From positions 2,108,001 to 2,172,000 of the forward strand of contig NZ_ARYH01000001.1 in NCBI RefSeq assembly GCF_000685235.1: a stretch of DNA of 64,000 bases, written 5' to 3'. The stretch comes from Hyphomonas adhaerens MHS-3 (lineage in GTDB: Bacteria; Pseudomonadota; Alphaproteobacteria; Caulobacterales; Hyphomonadaceae). Every line of letters begins with the position of its first letter. Within the stretch, counting starts at the first letter, position 1. Position numbers and translations under genes: made by a program. The notes under the pieces were generated by a model. The model was given only the letters and a program-made list of their open reading frames with translations, ran no database searches and was not told the DNA's origin. Positions 8,786 through 18,119 of the stretch are shown here, one piece after another.

Positions 8786-8881
8786 ATGAATTATCAGCAG
8801 CGATCACGAATATGCTCAATACGGATAGCGCCCGTCCGCGTCCGGCAGGCCGTTGTGGCTCAGAATCGGGGCGTGTCGTGA
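8786..8881 (+). CDS. Possible 31-codon leader reading frame coupled to the FAH-cupin gene
   Basis: The ATG at 8786 follows AGGGGGAGTGAC, the best ribosome site in this interval. The frame runs 31 codons and stops in TGA at 8879-8881, overlapping the GTG start of the next gene at 8878 as GTGA. The arginine-rich peptide (about 6 Arg in 31) has no recognisable domain. It may be a translational-coupling leader, or the remnant of an N-terminus lost by a frameshift. Expression is not demonstrated. Confidence 0.4.
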   Translation: MNYQQRSRICSIRIAPVRVRQAVVAQNRGVS

Positions 8882-10932
8882 AGCTCGTCACCTACAGACT
8901 GTTGTCAGGGCAACCTGAAGAGAAGCTCGGCGCCCTCTCGTCCGACGAATCCGAAATCATCGATCTCCAGGCAGCCTGCCAGGCACTGAATGGCGAGCCG
9001 TCGGCGTATTTTAAAGACATGATCGCGTTCGTTTCCGGCGGAAGCGCGGCGCAGGAACAAGCGGCTGAACTCGTCTCCAAGGCCAGACCTGACGCAAAAC
9101 TTTCCGTATCGGATGTCAAGCTGCTCGCTCCGCTTCGGCCGCGCGTCATGCGCGACACGATGTGCTTTGAAGGCCATCTGATAAATTGCCGGAAAACGTC
9201 AATGCGGATGCAGGGACAGGATCCCGATTCGGTTGATCCCGAGGAGCTGATGCCGGGAGAGCTGTGGTACACCCGGCCGCTGTATTACAAGGTCAACGTG
9301 AATTCCATCATCGGGACGGATGAAGAAGTGACCTATCCCGAAGGCGAGCAGTTCAAGGACTATGAGCTCGAGCTTGCTGTCGTGATTGGCAAGGAAGGCA
9401 AGAATATCAATGCCCGCGACGCGATGGACTATGTCGCCGGGTACACGATTTTCAACGACTTCTCGGCGCGCACGACACAGGTTCTGGATATGGGTGATCC
9501 GAAGCTCAATCTCGGGCCGGGCGTCTCCAAGGATTTTGCCAACGGACTCGGTCCCTGCATGGTGACGGCCGACGCCTTTGATTTCCGCGATGCAAGGGCA
9601 ATCGTGCGGGTGAACGGGGAGGTCCGCAGCGAAGGTAATCATGGAACGATCGATCATGATTTCGGTGATGTCATCGCGCACGCCTCTAACAATGTGACGC
9701 TCTATCCCGGTGATATAATCTGTACCGGCACCATTACGAATTGTAGCGGGTTCGACATTGGGCGGCCTGTGCGCGTCGATGATGTGATCGAGCTTGAAAT
9801 TGAGGGCATCGGCGTTCTTCGTCACAAGGTCGTCGCGCCCAAGGCGCAGAAGATGCGTAACAGGCACGGAACCTACAAGCGATCGGTGTGTGCGGTGGGG
9901 CCGTCCGGATCACACTTTGCAATCAAGGGCGATTATCCTGATGTGTGGCGCATGTCGGAGCAGATCGCTGACACATGGCGTGTGGATGAGATTCCGGCAA
10001 CCGCGTCGGCAACGATGACCCGAGATATGGGCAATCTGCCCGTCGAGCATGAGCCACCCAAAGGGGGGAGTATCCTCCGGCACGTCGGTGTAGATCAGAG
10101 CTCAATGCCGGTGCTGAAGGATGTTCCGGAAGCGATGCGTCCGGAGGTGATCGCCCGGATTACCGAGATGCACAAGATTATCGGCACCCATTCATTGCCG
10201 ACGCCGGAAGAGCTTGAAAAGCACCCCACCATGCACAAGACGGACACACTGAATCTGTTCTTCTGCAGTCAGTCGGATGGCTTCGTCTCGCTCAACGAAC
10301 GAGAGGACATTCCGCTGGAACCCGGCGACACGCTGATCCAAGCGGGTTGCATGCATGGTTGGCGCGGAAAGGGTGTCATCAGTGGCATCCTTGTGTCAGC
10401 CGACATGTCGACGCTGGCGCAGCTGACTGAAAAGCCAGCATCGGCATCGTCTTCGGGCCTGAGGAAATTCCGGCGCTATGTCGCGGGAACGATGAAGAGC
10501 AACCGCAAGGAAAGCGGAGAGTCTGATGTTCTGATCAATGATTACTCTCCGAATGCTGCAGAGCTGCGGGATGCGGATGGCGATCTACTTGGCTATGCAG
10601 GGGATATCTGGAAAACATCAAGTCAACAGGCTGATATTTCCTGCAAAGAAGACGTGATCACAGAGCCTATGGCAGACAGGCCTGCCAAAGGCGGTGTTAC
10701 TTTCAGGATGATCGAGCTGCTGCCCGGCAAGAGGCTGAACACCAACCCGGACATTCTCAACTACTATTGCGTCGTGTCAGGCGAACTGAGTGCGCACAGC
10801 GAAAATGGTGCCGCAATCGCTCGGGATATGGAAGACATCATTCAGCTGCCGGGAGCGGCACTAACGCTCGAGAATACGGGAAGTACTCCGCTGACAATGG
10901 CACATTTTATGACCGACGCAGACAAAACATAG
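8878..10932 (+). CDS. FAH-family hydrolase fused to two tandem cupin domains
   Basis: 684 residues from the GTG at 8878 (KLVTYRL is the usual start of this hydrolase family); an ATG at 8812 would add 22 residues but has a poor ribosome site. Residues about 90-320 are a fumarylacetoacetate-hydrolase domain with metal ligands in DYELELAVVIG (Glu163, Glu165) and FNDFSAR (Asp194). Residues about 335-515 are a cupin with HKTDTLNLFF (His453) and PGDTLIQAGCMHGW (His493). Residues about 530-684 repeat the same cupin layout but lack those histidines. The FAH domain should cleave a C-C bond of a ring-fission product. The cupins could be a dioxygenase, isomerase or binding part. It precedes the TonB receptor in the same operon. 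Confidence 0.82.
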   Translation: MKLVTYRLLSGQPEEKLGALSSDESEIIDLQAACQALNGEPSAYFKDMIAFVSGGSAAQEQAAELVSKARPDAKLSVSDVKLLAPLRPRVMRDTMCFEGHLINCRKTSMRMQGQDPDSVDPEELMPGELWYTRPLYYKVNVNSIIGTDEEVTYPEGEQFKDYELELAVVIGKEGKNINARDAMDYVAGYTIFNDFSARTTQVLDMGDPKLNLGPGVSKDFANGLGPCMVTADAFDFRDARAIVRVNGEVRSEGNHGTIDHDFGDVIAHASNNVTLYPGDIICTGTITNCSGFDIGRPVRVDDVIELEIEGIGVLRHKVVAPKAQKMRNRHGTYKRSVCAVGPSGSHFAIKGDYPDVWRMSEQIADTWRVDEIPATASATMTRDMGNLPVEHEPPKGGSILRHVGVDQSSMPVLKDVPEAMRPEVIARITEMHKIIGTHSLPTPEELEKHPTMHKTDTLNLFFCSQSDGFVSLNEREDIPLEPGDTLIQAGCMHGWRGKGVISGILVSADMSTLAQLTEKPASASSSGLRKFRRYVAGTMKSNRKESGESDVLINDYSPNAAELRDADGDLLGYAGDIWKTSSQQADISCKEDVITEPMADRPAKGGVTFRMIELLPGKRLNTNPDILNYYCVVSGELSAHSENGAAIARDMEDIIQLPGAALTLENTGSTPLTMAHFMTDADKT

Positions 10933-11013
10933 CGGACAGCGAAGGCGAACGGGGTGGAACAAACTTCGGCCTGGGAGACAGCAAAGTATAATTTCTGTTC
11001 TGGGAGGAACACG

Positions 11014-13260
11014 ATGACCAAAATAAATCTTGAGGTCTTGAAACTGTGCACAGCGTGCTCGATTATTGCGCTCACTGCGGCCCCGGCCGTAGCACAGAAT
11101 GCGGACACCACTGATGCGGACGAAGTGGCGTCGGCGTCCGAGGCCGCGCCAACCGAATCCAGAAGGCTGGCGCCTGTGACGGTTACCTCGCGGAAGCGCG
11201 AGGAATCGCTTCAGGACGTACCAATGTCGATTACCGCAGTCGATGCGGGGTTGATGCAGGACTCGGGCTATATTGATCTCTCGCAGGTGCAGAGGGTTTC
11301 GACCAACGTCGTCATCGCCAATATCGGCACGTACATTCCCCGTATCTATATTCGCGGCATCGGGACACGCAATTTCGACCTCGGAAGCGAACAGTCGGTT
11401 GGCGTGTTTGTCGACGGTGTGTACCAGGCTCGGCCCTCAAACCTGGACCTCGGTCTGTTGGACCTGGAGCGCGTTGAGGTGCTGAAAGGCCCGCAGGGAA
11501 CGCTTTACGGCCGCAACACGATTGCAGGCGCACTTTCGGTTGTCACACAGGCTCCGTCAGAAGTCTTTGAAGGTCATATCTCGGCTGAGCTGGGTTCGAG
11601 CGTTATCAGCGGTGATGATTTCTACAACCTGTCCGGGCGCATTTCGGGTCCTCTGACGGAAAGCGGTGTCCGCGGTACGCTGGCGGTCGCCTATCGCAAC
11701 AGGGAGGGCTACCTGCCGGTTCAGAACTCCAGCATTCGAGGCGGCGCAAACGAGGATACGGTCGCGGCAAGGGCGAAGCTGCTCATTCCGCTTTCCAACG
11801 CAGCTGACCTGACGCTCATTGGCGACTACATGACTCAGGAAGGCCCCGCTTATGTGCTGAAATCCGTGCCCGTCCTGGATGGCAGCGGCAACGTTGTTCC
11901 GCTTGATAAGGACGATCTCTATAAGCCTGAGGCCAACCGTGATGATATTGGACTCGATAGAGATACTTGGGGGTTGTCGGCGACACTTGATTGGGATCTC
12001 GGCGCTTTCGATCTGACATCGATAACAGCCTACCGTGAACTCAGCTTCTATGATCGCTTCGACAATGATGCGACCGCTGTTGATGCAACAGAGCGCGACA
12101 CGACTGAAGACTCCAGTCAGTTCTCGCAGGAAATCAGGCTTAACCGATCCACCGATGCCTACAATCTGCTGCTGGGCGCCTATTACGGGCACGATGAAGG
12201 TGATCGGCTGTTTTCGCTGAACTGGACCTTGCCGGTTCCGACGTGGCAGCTCGACGCCAAGACGTCCCTCGATTCCAAGAACTATGCGGTTTTTGGTCAG
12301 CTCGAATACTTTGTGACGGATGCACTCAGCCTCACTGTCGGCGCGCGCTACGGTGAGGATGAGAAGGAGTTTGTATATAATACGGTCTCCAGCATGCCGG
12401 CCTTCGCAAACTTCACGCAGCCGCTGAACAAGAAGTGGGACTCCTTCGATCCGATGGTGTCGCTTGCCTACGACTTCAACGAGAACAATATGGCGTATGT
12501 GTCATACGCTTCCGGTTACAAATCGGGAGCCTTCCAGTGGCTGGCGCGCAACGCGATTGCTGCCAGCGAGGTTGCTGCGCCGGAAGACGTCGATTCATAC
12601 GAGATCGGATACAAGGGCTTTCTGGCGGATGGTCGCCTTGAGTTGAACGCCTCCGCGTTCCACATGAAGTATAAAGATCTTCAGCTGCTGCTGTACCGGA
12701 ATATCTCGCCGCCAAGTCTGCCTGAGCAGTTTATTCCTCTGACAGTAAACGCCGCAGATAGCACGATCGACGGACTGGAGATCGAGACAAAGACGATCCT
12801 TACCGATCAGTGGTCGCTGGATTTCAGTTATGCCTATCTTGATGGCACCTATGACGAGTTTGTCCGCGAATTGCCGACTGGTGAAATCCAGGACTTTTCA
12901 GGCAATCCCCTTGTGAGAGCTCCGAAAAATACCGTGAACGTCGCTCTGAATTATTTCGAGGATTACAGCTTCGGTACTGTGGGTGCCCGGGTCGGCTATT
13001 TCTGGCGGGACGAGTGGAACCATGAAGAGGACGCAAACGCGATCAACCCGCGGTCGACGGTTCCGGCAACGGGCCTGCTGGATGCATCGGTTTCACTGGG
13101 TTTCGATAATGGATGGGAATTATCGGTCTGGGGACGAAACCTTACTGACGAGCGATACCAGCAGGGTCTTATTAACACGACTGGTTCGCCTCAGCAGATC
13201 TTCCCGAACGAGCCCAGAACGTATGGCGTGCGTGTGAAAAAGTCCTTCGGCGGCAACTAG
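11014..13260 (+). CDS. TonB-dependent outer-membrane receptor
   Basis: A 748-residue receptor. The signal peptide ends at about residue 28 (APAVAQ), then comes a TonB-box-like PVTVTSRKREESLQDVP, a plug domain with RIYIRGIGTRNFD and VEVLKGPQGTLYGRNTIAG, and a 22-strand barrel ending NEPRTYGVRVKKSFGGN. The ATG at 11014 follows GGGAGG; earlier in-frame codons lie outside the signal peptide. It is 81 bases after the FAH-cupin gene and probably in the same transcript, so it may import the substrate of that enzyme. The plug resembles sphingomonad receptors linked to aromatic or steroid uptake more than siderophore receptors. Confidence 0.92.
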   Translation: MTKINLEVLKLCTACSIIALTAAPAVAQNADTTDADEVASASEAAPTESRRLAPVTVTSRKREESLQDVPMSITAVDAGLMQDSGYIDLSQVQRVSTNVVIANIGTYIPRIYIRGIGTRNFDLGSEQSVGVFVDGVYQARPSNLDLGLLDLERVEVLKGPQGTLYGRNTIAGALSVVTQAPSEVFEGHISAELGSSVISGDDFYNLSGRISGPLTESGVRGTLAVAYRNREGYLPVQNSSIRGGANEDTVAARAKLLIPLSNAADLTLIGDYMTQEGPAYVLKSVPVLDGSGNVVPLDKDDLYKPEANRDDIGLDRDTWGLSATLDWDLGAFDLTSITAYRELSFYDRFDNDATAVDATERDTTEDSSQFSQEIRLNRSTDAYNLLLGAYYGHDEGDRLFSLNWTLPVPTWQLDAKTSLDSKNYAVFGQLEYFVTDALSLTVGARYGEDEKEFVYNTVSSMPAFANFTQPLNKKWDSFDPMVSLAYDFNENNMAYVSYASGYKSGAFQWLARNAIAASEVAAPEDVDSYEIGYKGFLADGRLELNASAFHMKYKDLQLLLYRNISPPSLPEQFIPLTVNAADSTIDGLEIETKTILTDQWSLDFSYAYLDGTYDEFVRELPTGEIQDFSGNPLVRAPKNTVNVALNYFEDYSFGTVGARVGYFWRDEWNHEEDANAINPRSTVPATGLLDASVSLGFDNGWELSVWGRNLTDERYQQGLINTTGSPQQIFPNEPRTYGVRVKKSFGGN

Positions 13261-13304
13261 CTTGCTCTGTCAGTTTCCTCCCAAGACAGCACCTGTCGGT
13301 AGCG

Positions 13305-13320
13305 GCCCACTTCGGTGGGC
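13305..13320 (+). terminator. GCCCAC-TTCG-GTGGGC hairpin after the TonB receptor gene
   Basis: A perfect 6-bp stem closed by a stable TTCG tetraloop lies 45 bases after the receptor stop. There is no T tract, so termination is only a possibility. It may act as a 3' stability element. Confidence 0.35.
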
Positions 13321-13385
13321 AGCTGCTCGGCATTGTACTGGCCGTCAACTCGGCCCGTCTGGCGTTTCCCAGAAGCTGAACCCAG

Positions 13386-14738
13386 ATGAGTTGGAAATTT
13401 AATTGTATGATGGCTGACGGAAAAGCAAAACGACTTTCCTTCCTGGCTCTATTTGGACTGGGTGCCCCGGCGTTTCCCATGTTCGCGCTTATGATGCCAC
13501 TCGTCGTATTCATTCCCGCTTTTTATGCTGACAATATGGGGCTGGGTATGGCCACGGTAGGGACCATTTTCCTGGTGGCGCGGATTTTCGACGCGGTGAC
13601 GGATCCCCTGGCCGGCTCTATCATGGACAAGACGCAAGCGGTGATTTCCCGCAAGGGATGGGTGGTCATCGGGGCCATTCCGCTTTTTCTCGCAACGTGG
13701 CAGATATTTCTGACGCCCGGCAGCAAGGGGGCTGTCGAGTTTACGGTCTGGCTGCTGGTCCTCTATGCCGGATGGACACTGATGAGCGTCGGCCTATACA
13801 GCTGGGCCGGCGAGGCCGGGAGCAACTATAACGAACGCTCGCGCATCATGGGCGCCATCCAGATCGCCAACAGTCTTGGCACGATCGGTGTTCTGCTGCT
13901 TCCCGTGGTTCTTGAGATATCGGGCGACAGCGAGAATGTCGCGCAAACGCGCATCTGGGTCATGGGTGCCTTCATCCTCATCGCGCTACCGGTAGTGCTG
14001 CTCCTCGCCTGGTTCCTGGCCCCGAACGGTCAGGTTGCAAAGAAGCCGGGCAGGGTCATACCCGCTCTAAAGCAGGCATTGAAAAACCCGGCCATGTTGC
14101 GTCTGCTGGCGGCCGATTTCATCGTTGGGTGCAAGGCCGGTATCGCGACGGCACTCGGAATCTTCTTCATAGAGATCGTATCTGACCTACCGGGCCGGGC
14201 CGGCACGCTCCAGCTTTTGTCGCTCGTCGCATCTCTGCTAGCCATTCCGGTCTTTGTGCGGCTGTCTGAACACTTCGAGAAACATCATGTGCTCGTCCTG
14301 AACGCGCTTGCGGCGGCAATCGCCGGCGCGATTGCACTGATCGCTCCTGTCGGAACGCTCTGGATCGTCGCGATGATCTATTTTCTGTTTGGCGTCGCGA
14401 ACGGATCGACCCAGTTGCTGATCCGATCGATCATGGCGGACATTGTGGACGAGGAATATGCGCTCTCGGGGAACAGCAATTCCGGGCTGTACTTCTCCTT
14501 CCTGACCACAACCCTCAAGCTCAGTCTCAGCATCGGGGTGACAGCCAGTTTCTGGACTGCCGCCGCATTGGGCTTTGATCCATCACTGGCGCGCTTGGAT
14601 GACAGTGCACACTGGGTTATCCGCACCTTGCTGGGCGTCGGGCCCATTGTTGCCGTGGCGCTCCTGGCGGCAGTCATGTGGCGGTTTCCGATGCGGCGGG
14701 AAGATTTATCCGCAGCCCCGGCCGACGCCGCATCCTGA
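13386..14738 (+). CDS. MFS transporter, GPH (MelB-like) cation symporter type
   Basis: A 450-residue integral inner-membrane protein with about 12 hydrophobic segments. The loop after TM2 carries ARIFDAVTDPLAGSIMDKT, matching the GPH signature RxxDxxxDPxxG, and YSWAGEAGSNYNERSRIMG is the matching TM4-5 region. Starts at 13386, 13407 and 13410 are all possible and none has a strong ribosome site. GPH proteins move sugars, glucuronides and, in alphaproteobacteria, other organic anions with a cation. Following a TonB receptor, it is the probable inner-membrane step for the same substrate. Confidence 0.87.
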   Translation: MSWKFNCMMADGKAKRLSFLALFGLGAPAFPMFALMMPLVVFIPAFYADNMGLGMATVGTIFLVARIFDAVTDPLAGSIMDKTQAVISRKGWVVIGAIPLFLATWQIFLTPGSKGAVEFTVWLLVLYAGWTLMSVGLYSWAGEAGSNYNERSRIMGAIQIANSLGTIGVLLLPVVLEISGDSENVAQTRIWVMGAFILIALPVVLLLAWFLAPNGQVAKKPGRVIPALKQALKNPAMLRLLAADFIVGCKAGIATALGIFFIEIVSDLPGRAGTLQLLSLVASLLAIPVFVRLSEHFEKHHVLVLNALAAAIAGAIALIAPVGTLWIVAMIYFLFGVANGSTQLLIRSIMADIVDEEYALSGNSNSGLYFSFLTTTLKLSLSIGVTASFWTAAALGFDPSLARLDDSAHWVIRTLLGVGPIVAVALLAAVMWRFPMRREDLSAAPADAAS

Positions 14739-14759
14739 TGTCTCGGAAGGAAGCCGATC

Positions 14760-15378
14760 ATGACAGATGCGACGCTGTATTATTTCCCGTGGGCCTGCTC
14801 GCGCGTGACAATGACCACGCTCGATCAGGCGGGAGTCGACTATAAGGCTGTGCTTGTCGACGGGCGGAAATGTGAGACACGATCCGGTGAGTATCTGAAA
14901 GCAAATCCGCACGGTAAAGTACCGGCCGTTTTGTGGCGCGGCCGGATCATGAGGGAAACGCGGCGCTGATCCTGTTTCTGTCGAAGCTCTATCCGAAGGC
15001 AGATATCCGTTCCGGGACGGACGACCTTTTTGAAAAGCAGGGCAAAGGGCGGATCTGTTCTGGTGTTCGAGCACGCTCCACCCCACCGCGCGGCAGATCG
15101 CGACGCCCCAGAAGCGGACGGTTTCACAGCCGGACGGTATCAGGCGGGACGGCCTGTCCAAGCTGGCGACGGATAGCACCCGGATCGCTGACCGGGTAGG
15201 GGCGGCTAGTGGTATGGCGCGCAATGGGGCATCATCGATGCCTATATCTGGTGGGCCGATGCATTGGCAGAGGGGAAGGTCTCCGGCTACGAACTACTAC
15301 GACCTGGCGGAATGCCTTGAGCGATCCGCATTGTGGCCTGCTTATCAGCAGGCGTTGACGCGCGAAACAAGCGGGTGA
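14760..15378 (+). pseudogene. Frameshifted glutathione S-transferase
   Basis: The first 60 or so codons encode a thioredoxin-like GST N-terminus (LYYFPWACSRVTMTTLDQAG, then KANPHGKVPAVLW). The frame then breaks near 14937-14950: the continuation NAALILFLSKLYPKADI is in a second frame, and the C-terminal part (DLFWCSSTLHPTARQIATP and later ALWPAYQQALTRE) in a third, stopping at 15378. At least two frameshifts inactivate it. It starts 22 bases after the transporter and was probably the end of that operon, perhaps for conjugating or isomerising a pathway intermediate. Confidence 0.75.
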
Positions 15379-15513
15379 TGTTATTTCTGTTCTTCGGCGG
15401 GAGCCGTGTCGGTCTGAACGAGCTTGAAATAGTCCGTCCTGACGCTTCGTCTCGGCGAGATGTGCGTGAATATCGGTGAGGCAAATCTCTGCCTATGGTG
15501 CCCTGAGAAGAAC

Positions 15514-16320
15514 TCACTTATCCGATCCAAAGTTAGGAGGGCGTTTTTCAAGGAATGCCTTCACAGCCTCAGAGAAATCTTTGGACACGAGGAGCTCGGG
15601 TTGCACTCTTGCTTCCATATCGAGGTGTTCGTGTAGAGACTGGCTGGTCGCCTTATCCATGGCGCGGCGTGTTTCGACGTAGGCGCAAGTTGGGCCGAGA
15701 GCGAGGATTTGGGCCGTTGCCTCTACCTCCTGATGCAGGTCTTCGTCCGGAACGGCCTTCCAAATCAAACCATGCTCGACCGCTTCTGTCGAAGTCATTG
15801 GTTCACCGAAGAAAGCGCTGGCAATGGCTCGCGCCCTGCCCATGCTCCTGGGCGGATGCCAGCTGGCGCCCATATCAGGTATGAGGCCGAGTTGGCCTGT
15901 GAACACGAGAACGAATTTGGCACTTTCAGCCGCAATCACCAGGTCGCATGCCAATGCAAGCCCATAGCCCCCTCCCGCCGCGACGCCATTGACGGCGGCG
16001 ATCGTCGGGACCGGCATGTCCAGCAGCTTCTTTATGATGGCATTAAATTCCTCATCCATTCGCCGTTGATGTGCCATCTTCCGCTGGCTCTCGTCCCCTT
16101 CGAGGGGAACGCGCTCACTCAAATCTGCTCCGGCACAAAATCCCCGGCCGGCGCCCGTCAGTATCAGTACATGCATGGCTGGGTCTGCGGCGCACGCGTC
16201 CAGTGCCTCATTGAGATCATGACGCAGTTGCGTTCCGAGCGCGTTCAGCTTTTCAGGCACATCAAGTCTGAGTGTGAATACTGAGCCCCTCTTGCTGAGT
16301 TCAATGGTCCTAGTCCCCAA
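15514..16320 (-). CDS. Enoyl-CoA hydratase/isomerase (crotonase) family protein
   Basis: A 268-residue crotonase. The oxyanion-hole segments GRGFCAGADLSER (58-70) and NGVAAGGGYGLALACDLVIAA (108 onward) are clear. An Asp in IPDMGASWHPPRSMGRARA sits where PaaG-type isomerases carry their catalytic Asp, so isomerase or ring-epoxide chemistry is as likely as hydration. The C-terminal KAFLEKRPPNFG is typical of the family. It is convergent to the GST remnant and transcribed alone; its promoter must lie between 16321 and the IS6 end at 16458, an interval with no other feature seen. Confidence 0.88.
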   Translation of the reverse strand: MGTRTIELSKRGSVFTLRLDVPEKLNALGTQLRHDLNEALDACAADPAMHVLILTGAGRGFCAGADLSERVPLEGDESQRKMAHQRRMDEEFNAIIKKLLDMPVPTIAAVNGVAAGGGYGLALACDLVIAAESAKFVLVFTGQLGLIPDMGASWHPPRSMGRARAIASAFFGEPMTSTEAVEHGLIWKAVPDEDLHQEVEATAQILALGPTCAYVETRRAMDKATSQSLHEHLDMEARVQPELLVSKDFSEAVKAFLEKRPPNFGSDK

Positions 16321-16457
16321 TTCCTGCTCCTTTTACACCTGAAGTGCGATCTGCCTTCTGGCCATCAATTTGGCATGCAAATCGACCTGCGTCACAGAGA
16401 AAATCTGTCCGAGGGTCATTGTCTAAACAACCAAGGTTGAGGCGGTGCAATCTGGAG

Positions 16458-17215
16458 GGCATTGTCAGCGGAACTGAGCTTGAGGCAGCCAATCCAGGCG
16501 TTTAGCATCGGCAAATGAGCCAGAACCCGTTCCGCTATTTCAAAACGTCACCCGAGATCATCCAGCTAGCAGTGATGATGTATGTCCGAATTCCGCTGTC
16601 ATTGCGCAACGTCGAAGACCTTCTCCATGAGCGAGGGATCGATATCTGCCACGAAACGGTTCGGCACTGGGTAGATCGTTTCGGTACTCATTTCGCATAC
16701 AAGATCCGTAAGCGCCGGTCTGAACGAATGAGACAATCGCCTCAATGGCAGTGGCACCTGGACGAGGTCTTCATCAAAATTCGAGGAGAACGGCACTATC
16801 TTTGGCGGGCTGTCGACCATGAAGGCGAAGTGCTCGAGTCATATGTAACGAAGACCTGGAACAAGGCTTCTGCATTGAAATTTCTAAAGAAAGCTATGAA
16901 GCGATACGGCAGTCCGCGAGTGGTCGTCACGGATAGGTGCCCGTCCTATCGGGCTGCAATGAAGGTCATCGGAAATGATGCGTGCCAGGAAACTGGGCGG
17001 CATCTCAACAATCGTGCCGAGAATTCGCACCTTCCTTTCCGACGACGGGAGCGGGCGATGTCTCGGTTCCAGCGCATGCGAAGTCTGCAGAAGTTCGTTT
17101 CAGTTCATTCGTCAGTGTGCAATCACTTCAACTTCGAAAGGCATGTCAACTCCAGAATTCGATTCAAATAGAAACGTGGCGCCGCTCTACTCGAATCGCG
17201 GCAATTTCTGCCTTT
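16458..17215 (+). mobile_element. IS6-family element, copy A (right end missing)
   Basis: The left terminal repeat begins GGCATTGTCAGCGG at 16458, followed by the transposase gene. Similarity to the other copies continues past the transposase stop for about 45 bases and is then lost, so the right terminal repeat seen at 24674-24684 is absent. A one-ended copy cannot move on its own but could pair with another copy. Confidence 0.75.
16515..17171 (+). CDS. IS6-family DDE transposase (C-terminus shortened)
   Basis: 218 residues beginning MSQNPFRYFKTSPEIIQ. There is an N-terminal helix-turn-helix, then the DDE catalytic domain: Asp in WQWHLDEVF, Asp in VVVTDRCPSY, Glu in NNRAENSH. Other copies continue to about 235 residues (ending near ALLEWRELLA); here an in-frame TAG at 17169-17171 removes the last 15 or so. 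This is the only uninterrupted transposase frame among the copies in the window. With its right end missing, activity is doubtful in cis, though it might act on the other ends. Confidence 0.9.
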   Translation: MSQNPFRYFKTSPEIIQLAVMMYVRIPLSLRNVEDLLHERGIDICHETVRHWVDRFGTHFAYKIRKRRSERMRQSPQWQWHLDEVFIKIRGERHYLWRAVDHEGEVLESYVTKTWNKASALKFLKKAMKRYGSPRVVVTDRCPSYRAAMKVIGNDACQETGRHLNNRAENSHLPFRRRERAMSRFQRMRSLQKFVSVHSSVCNHFNFERHVNSRIRFK

Positions 17216-17272
17216 CTGTGGACCATCTGTTCCAGCTATCCTCCCACCTTTGCGAAGAACCGCCAGAGATTG

Positions 17273-18088
17273 ATGAAGACTGAAGACGCATTCGCCCTGA
17301 TTGACCATGAGTATGAGGCCGATGACGGCCTGCTCATCAAGTTTCGCTTGAGCGACGATGTCGAAACCGAACGACTTGAACAGTTTCATGAGGCCCTTCA
17401 AACACTCGCTGAACATTATGACCAGCAAACGCATGTCGAGAGCGACGTGGCGTATAAAATCATGTCCTTTCGGGACACATTATCAGCGAGTGCCGGCCAC
17501 TGGAAAGTCTCCCGCCCCGAGGGCCTGACAGTCCAGATGACCACGAAGCTCATAATTGCTCTGAGCGGAGTCTTCGCCGGTCGTGGGGCCTCACAGGCAA
17601 ACTCGAACAAGCTGAACGGCACCATCCAGAAAAAATGGCGCGAAGGCTTTGTGGTCGGCTATGACTGCATTACCTATGGCGACGGGCAAATCGTCTTCGC
17701 GAATGCCTACAGCGTCTACGATCCGAATACCCATGAGACGACGCTCTACTGGTCGCCTCTCTGCGATACGACCGTCGCCTCGCTTCTCAAATATAATGAC
17801 GATATCTGGACCGAGGTCGATATCTTCCGCGATCCCTTCGAGTTTCAAGGCCAGAAGATCGTCTTCGGTGATGGTGGCATGGGCAATGAAGGCTACATCG
17901 CCTCCGTGACGCCGGACAATGATCTCAACTGGAGCCTGTTCTTCACCAATTCGAACCCAATCATGCGCGCAGAAATGCGCGGCCGGACGATTGTGGCCTA
18001 TGGCGAGACGGGCTTTATCGCCCACATCAACATCGACAATCCGGCGGACATCTCCGTCACCCATGAAAATTCGATCAGGGACACGTGA
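17273..18088 (+). CDS. Uncharacterised protein, 271 residues
   Basis: Not recognised. The start at 17273 is chosen because the open frame upstream is IS6 sequence; no strong ribosome site is visible. The N-terminal 100 residues are acidic and helical (DDVETERLEQFHEALQTLAE), and the C-terminal part is rich in aromatic beta-type stretches (ETTLYWSPLCD, NDDIWTEVDIF, NLNWSLFFTN) that suggest a small repeat or beta-sandwich. There is no signal peptide or transmembrane segment, so it is probably cytoplasmic. First gene of the IS-bounded island; immunity-like or regulatory roles are guesses only. Confidence 0.6.
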   Translation: MKTEDAFALIDHEYEADDGLLIKFRLSDDVETERLEQFHEALQTLAEHYDQQTHVESDVAYKIMSFRDTLSASAGHWKVSRPEGLTVQMTTKLIIALSGVFAGRGASQANSNKLNGTIQKKWREGFVVGYDCITYGDGQIVFANAYSVYDPNTHETTLYWSPLCDTTVASLLKYNDDIWTEVDIFRDPFEFQGQKIVFGDGGMGNEGYIASVTPDNDLNWSLFFTNSNPIMRAEMRGRTIVAYGETGFIAHINIDNPADISVTHENSIRDT

Positions 18089-18119
18089 CCGCCCGCGTAA
18101 CGCTACATCCAGATCGGCA

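Noticed and set aside
16982-17272. N-terminal extension of the 271-residue orphan
   Set aside because: The open frame continues upstream but the DNA there is the 3' part of the IS6 transposase gene in another frame.
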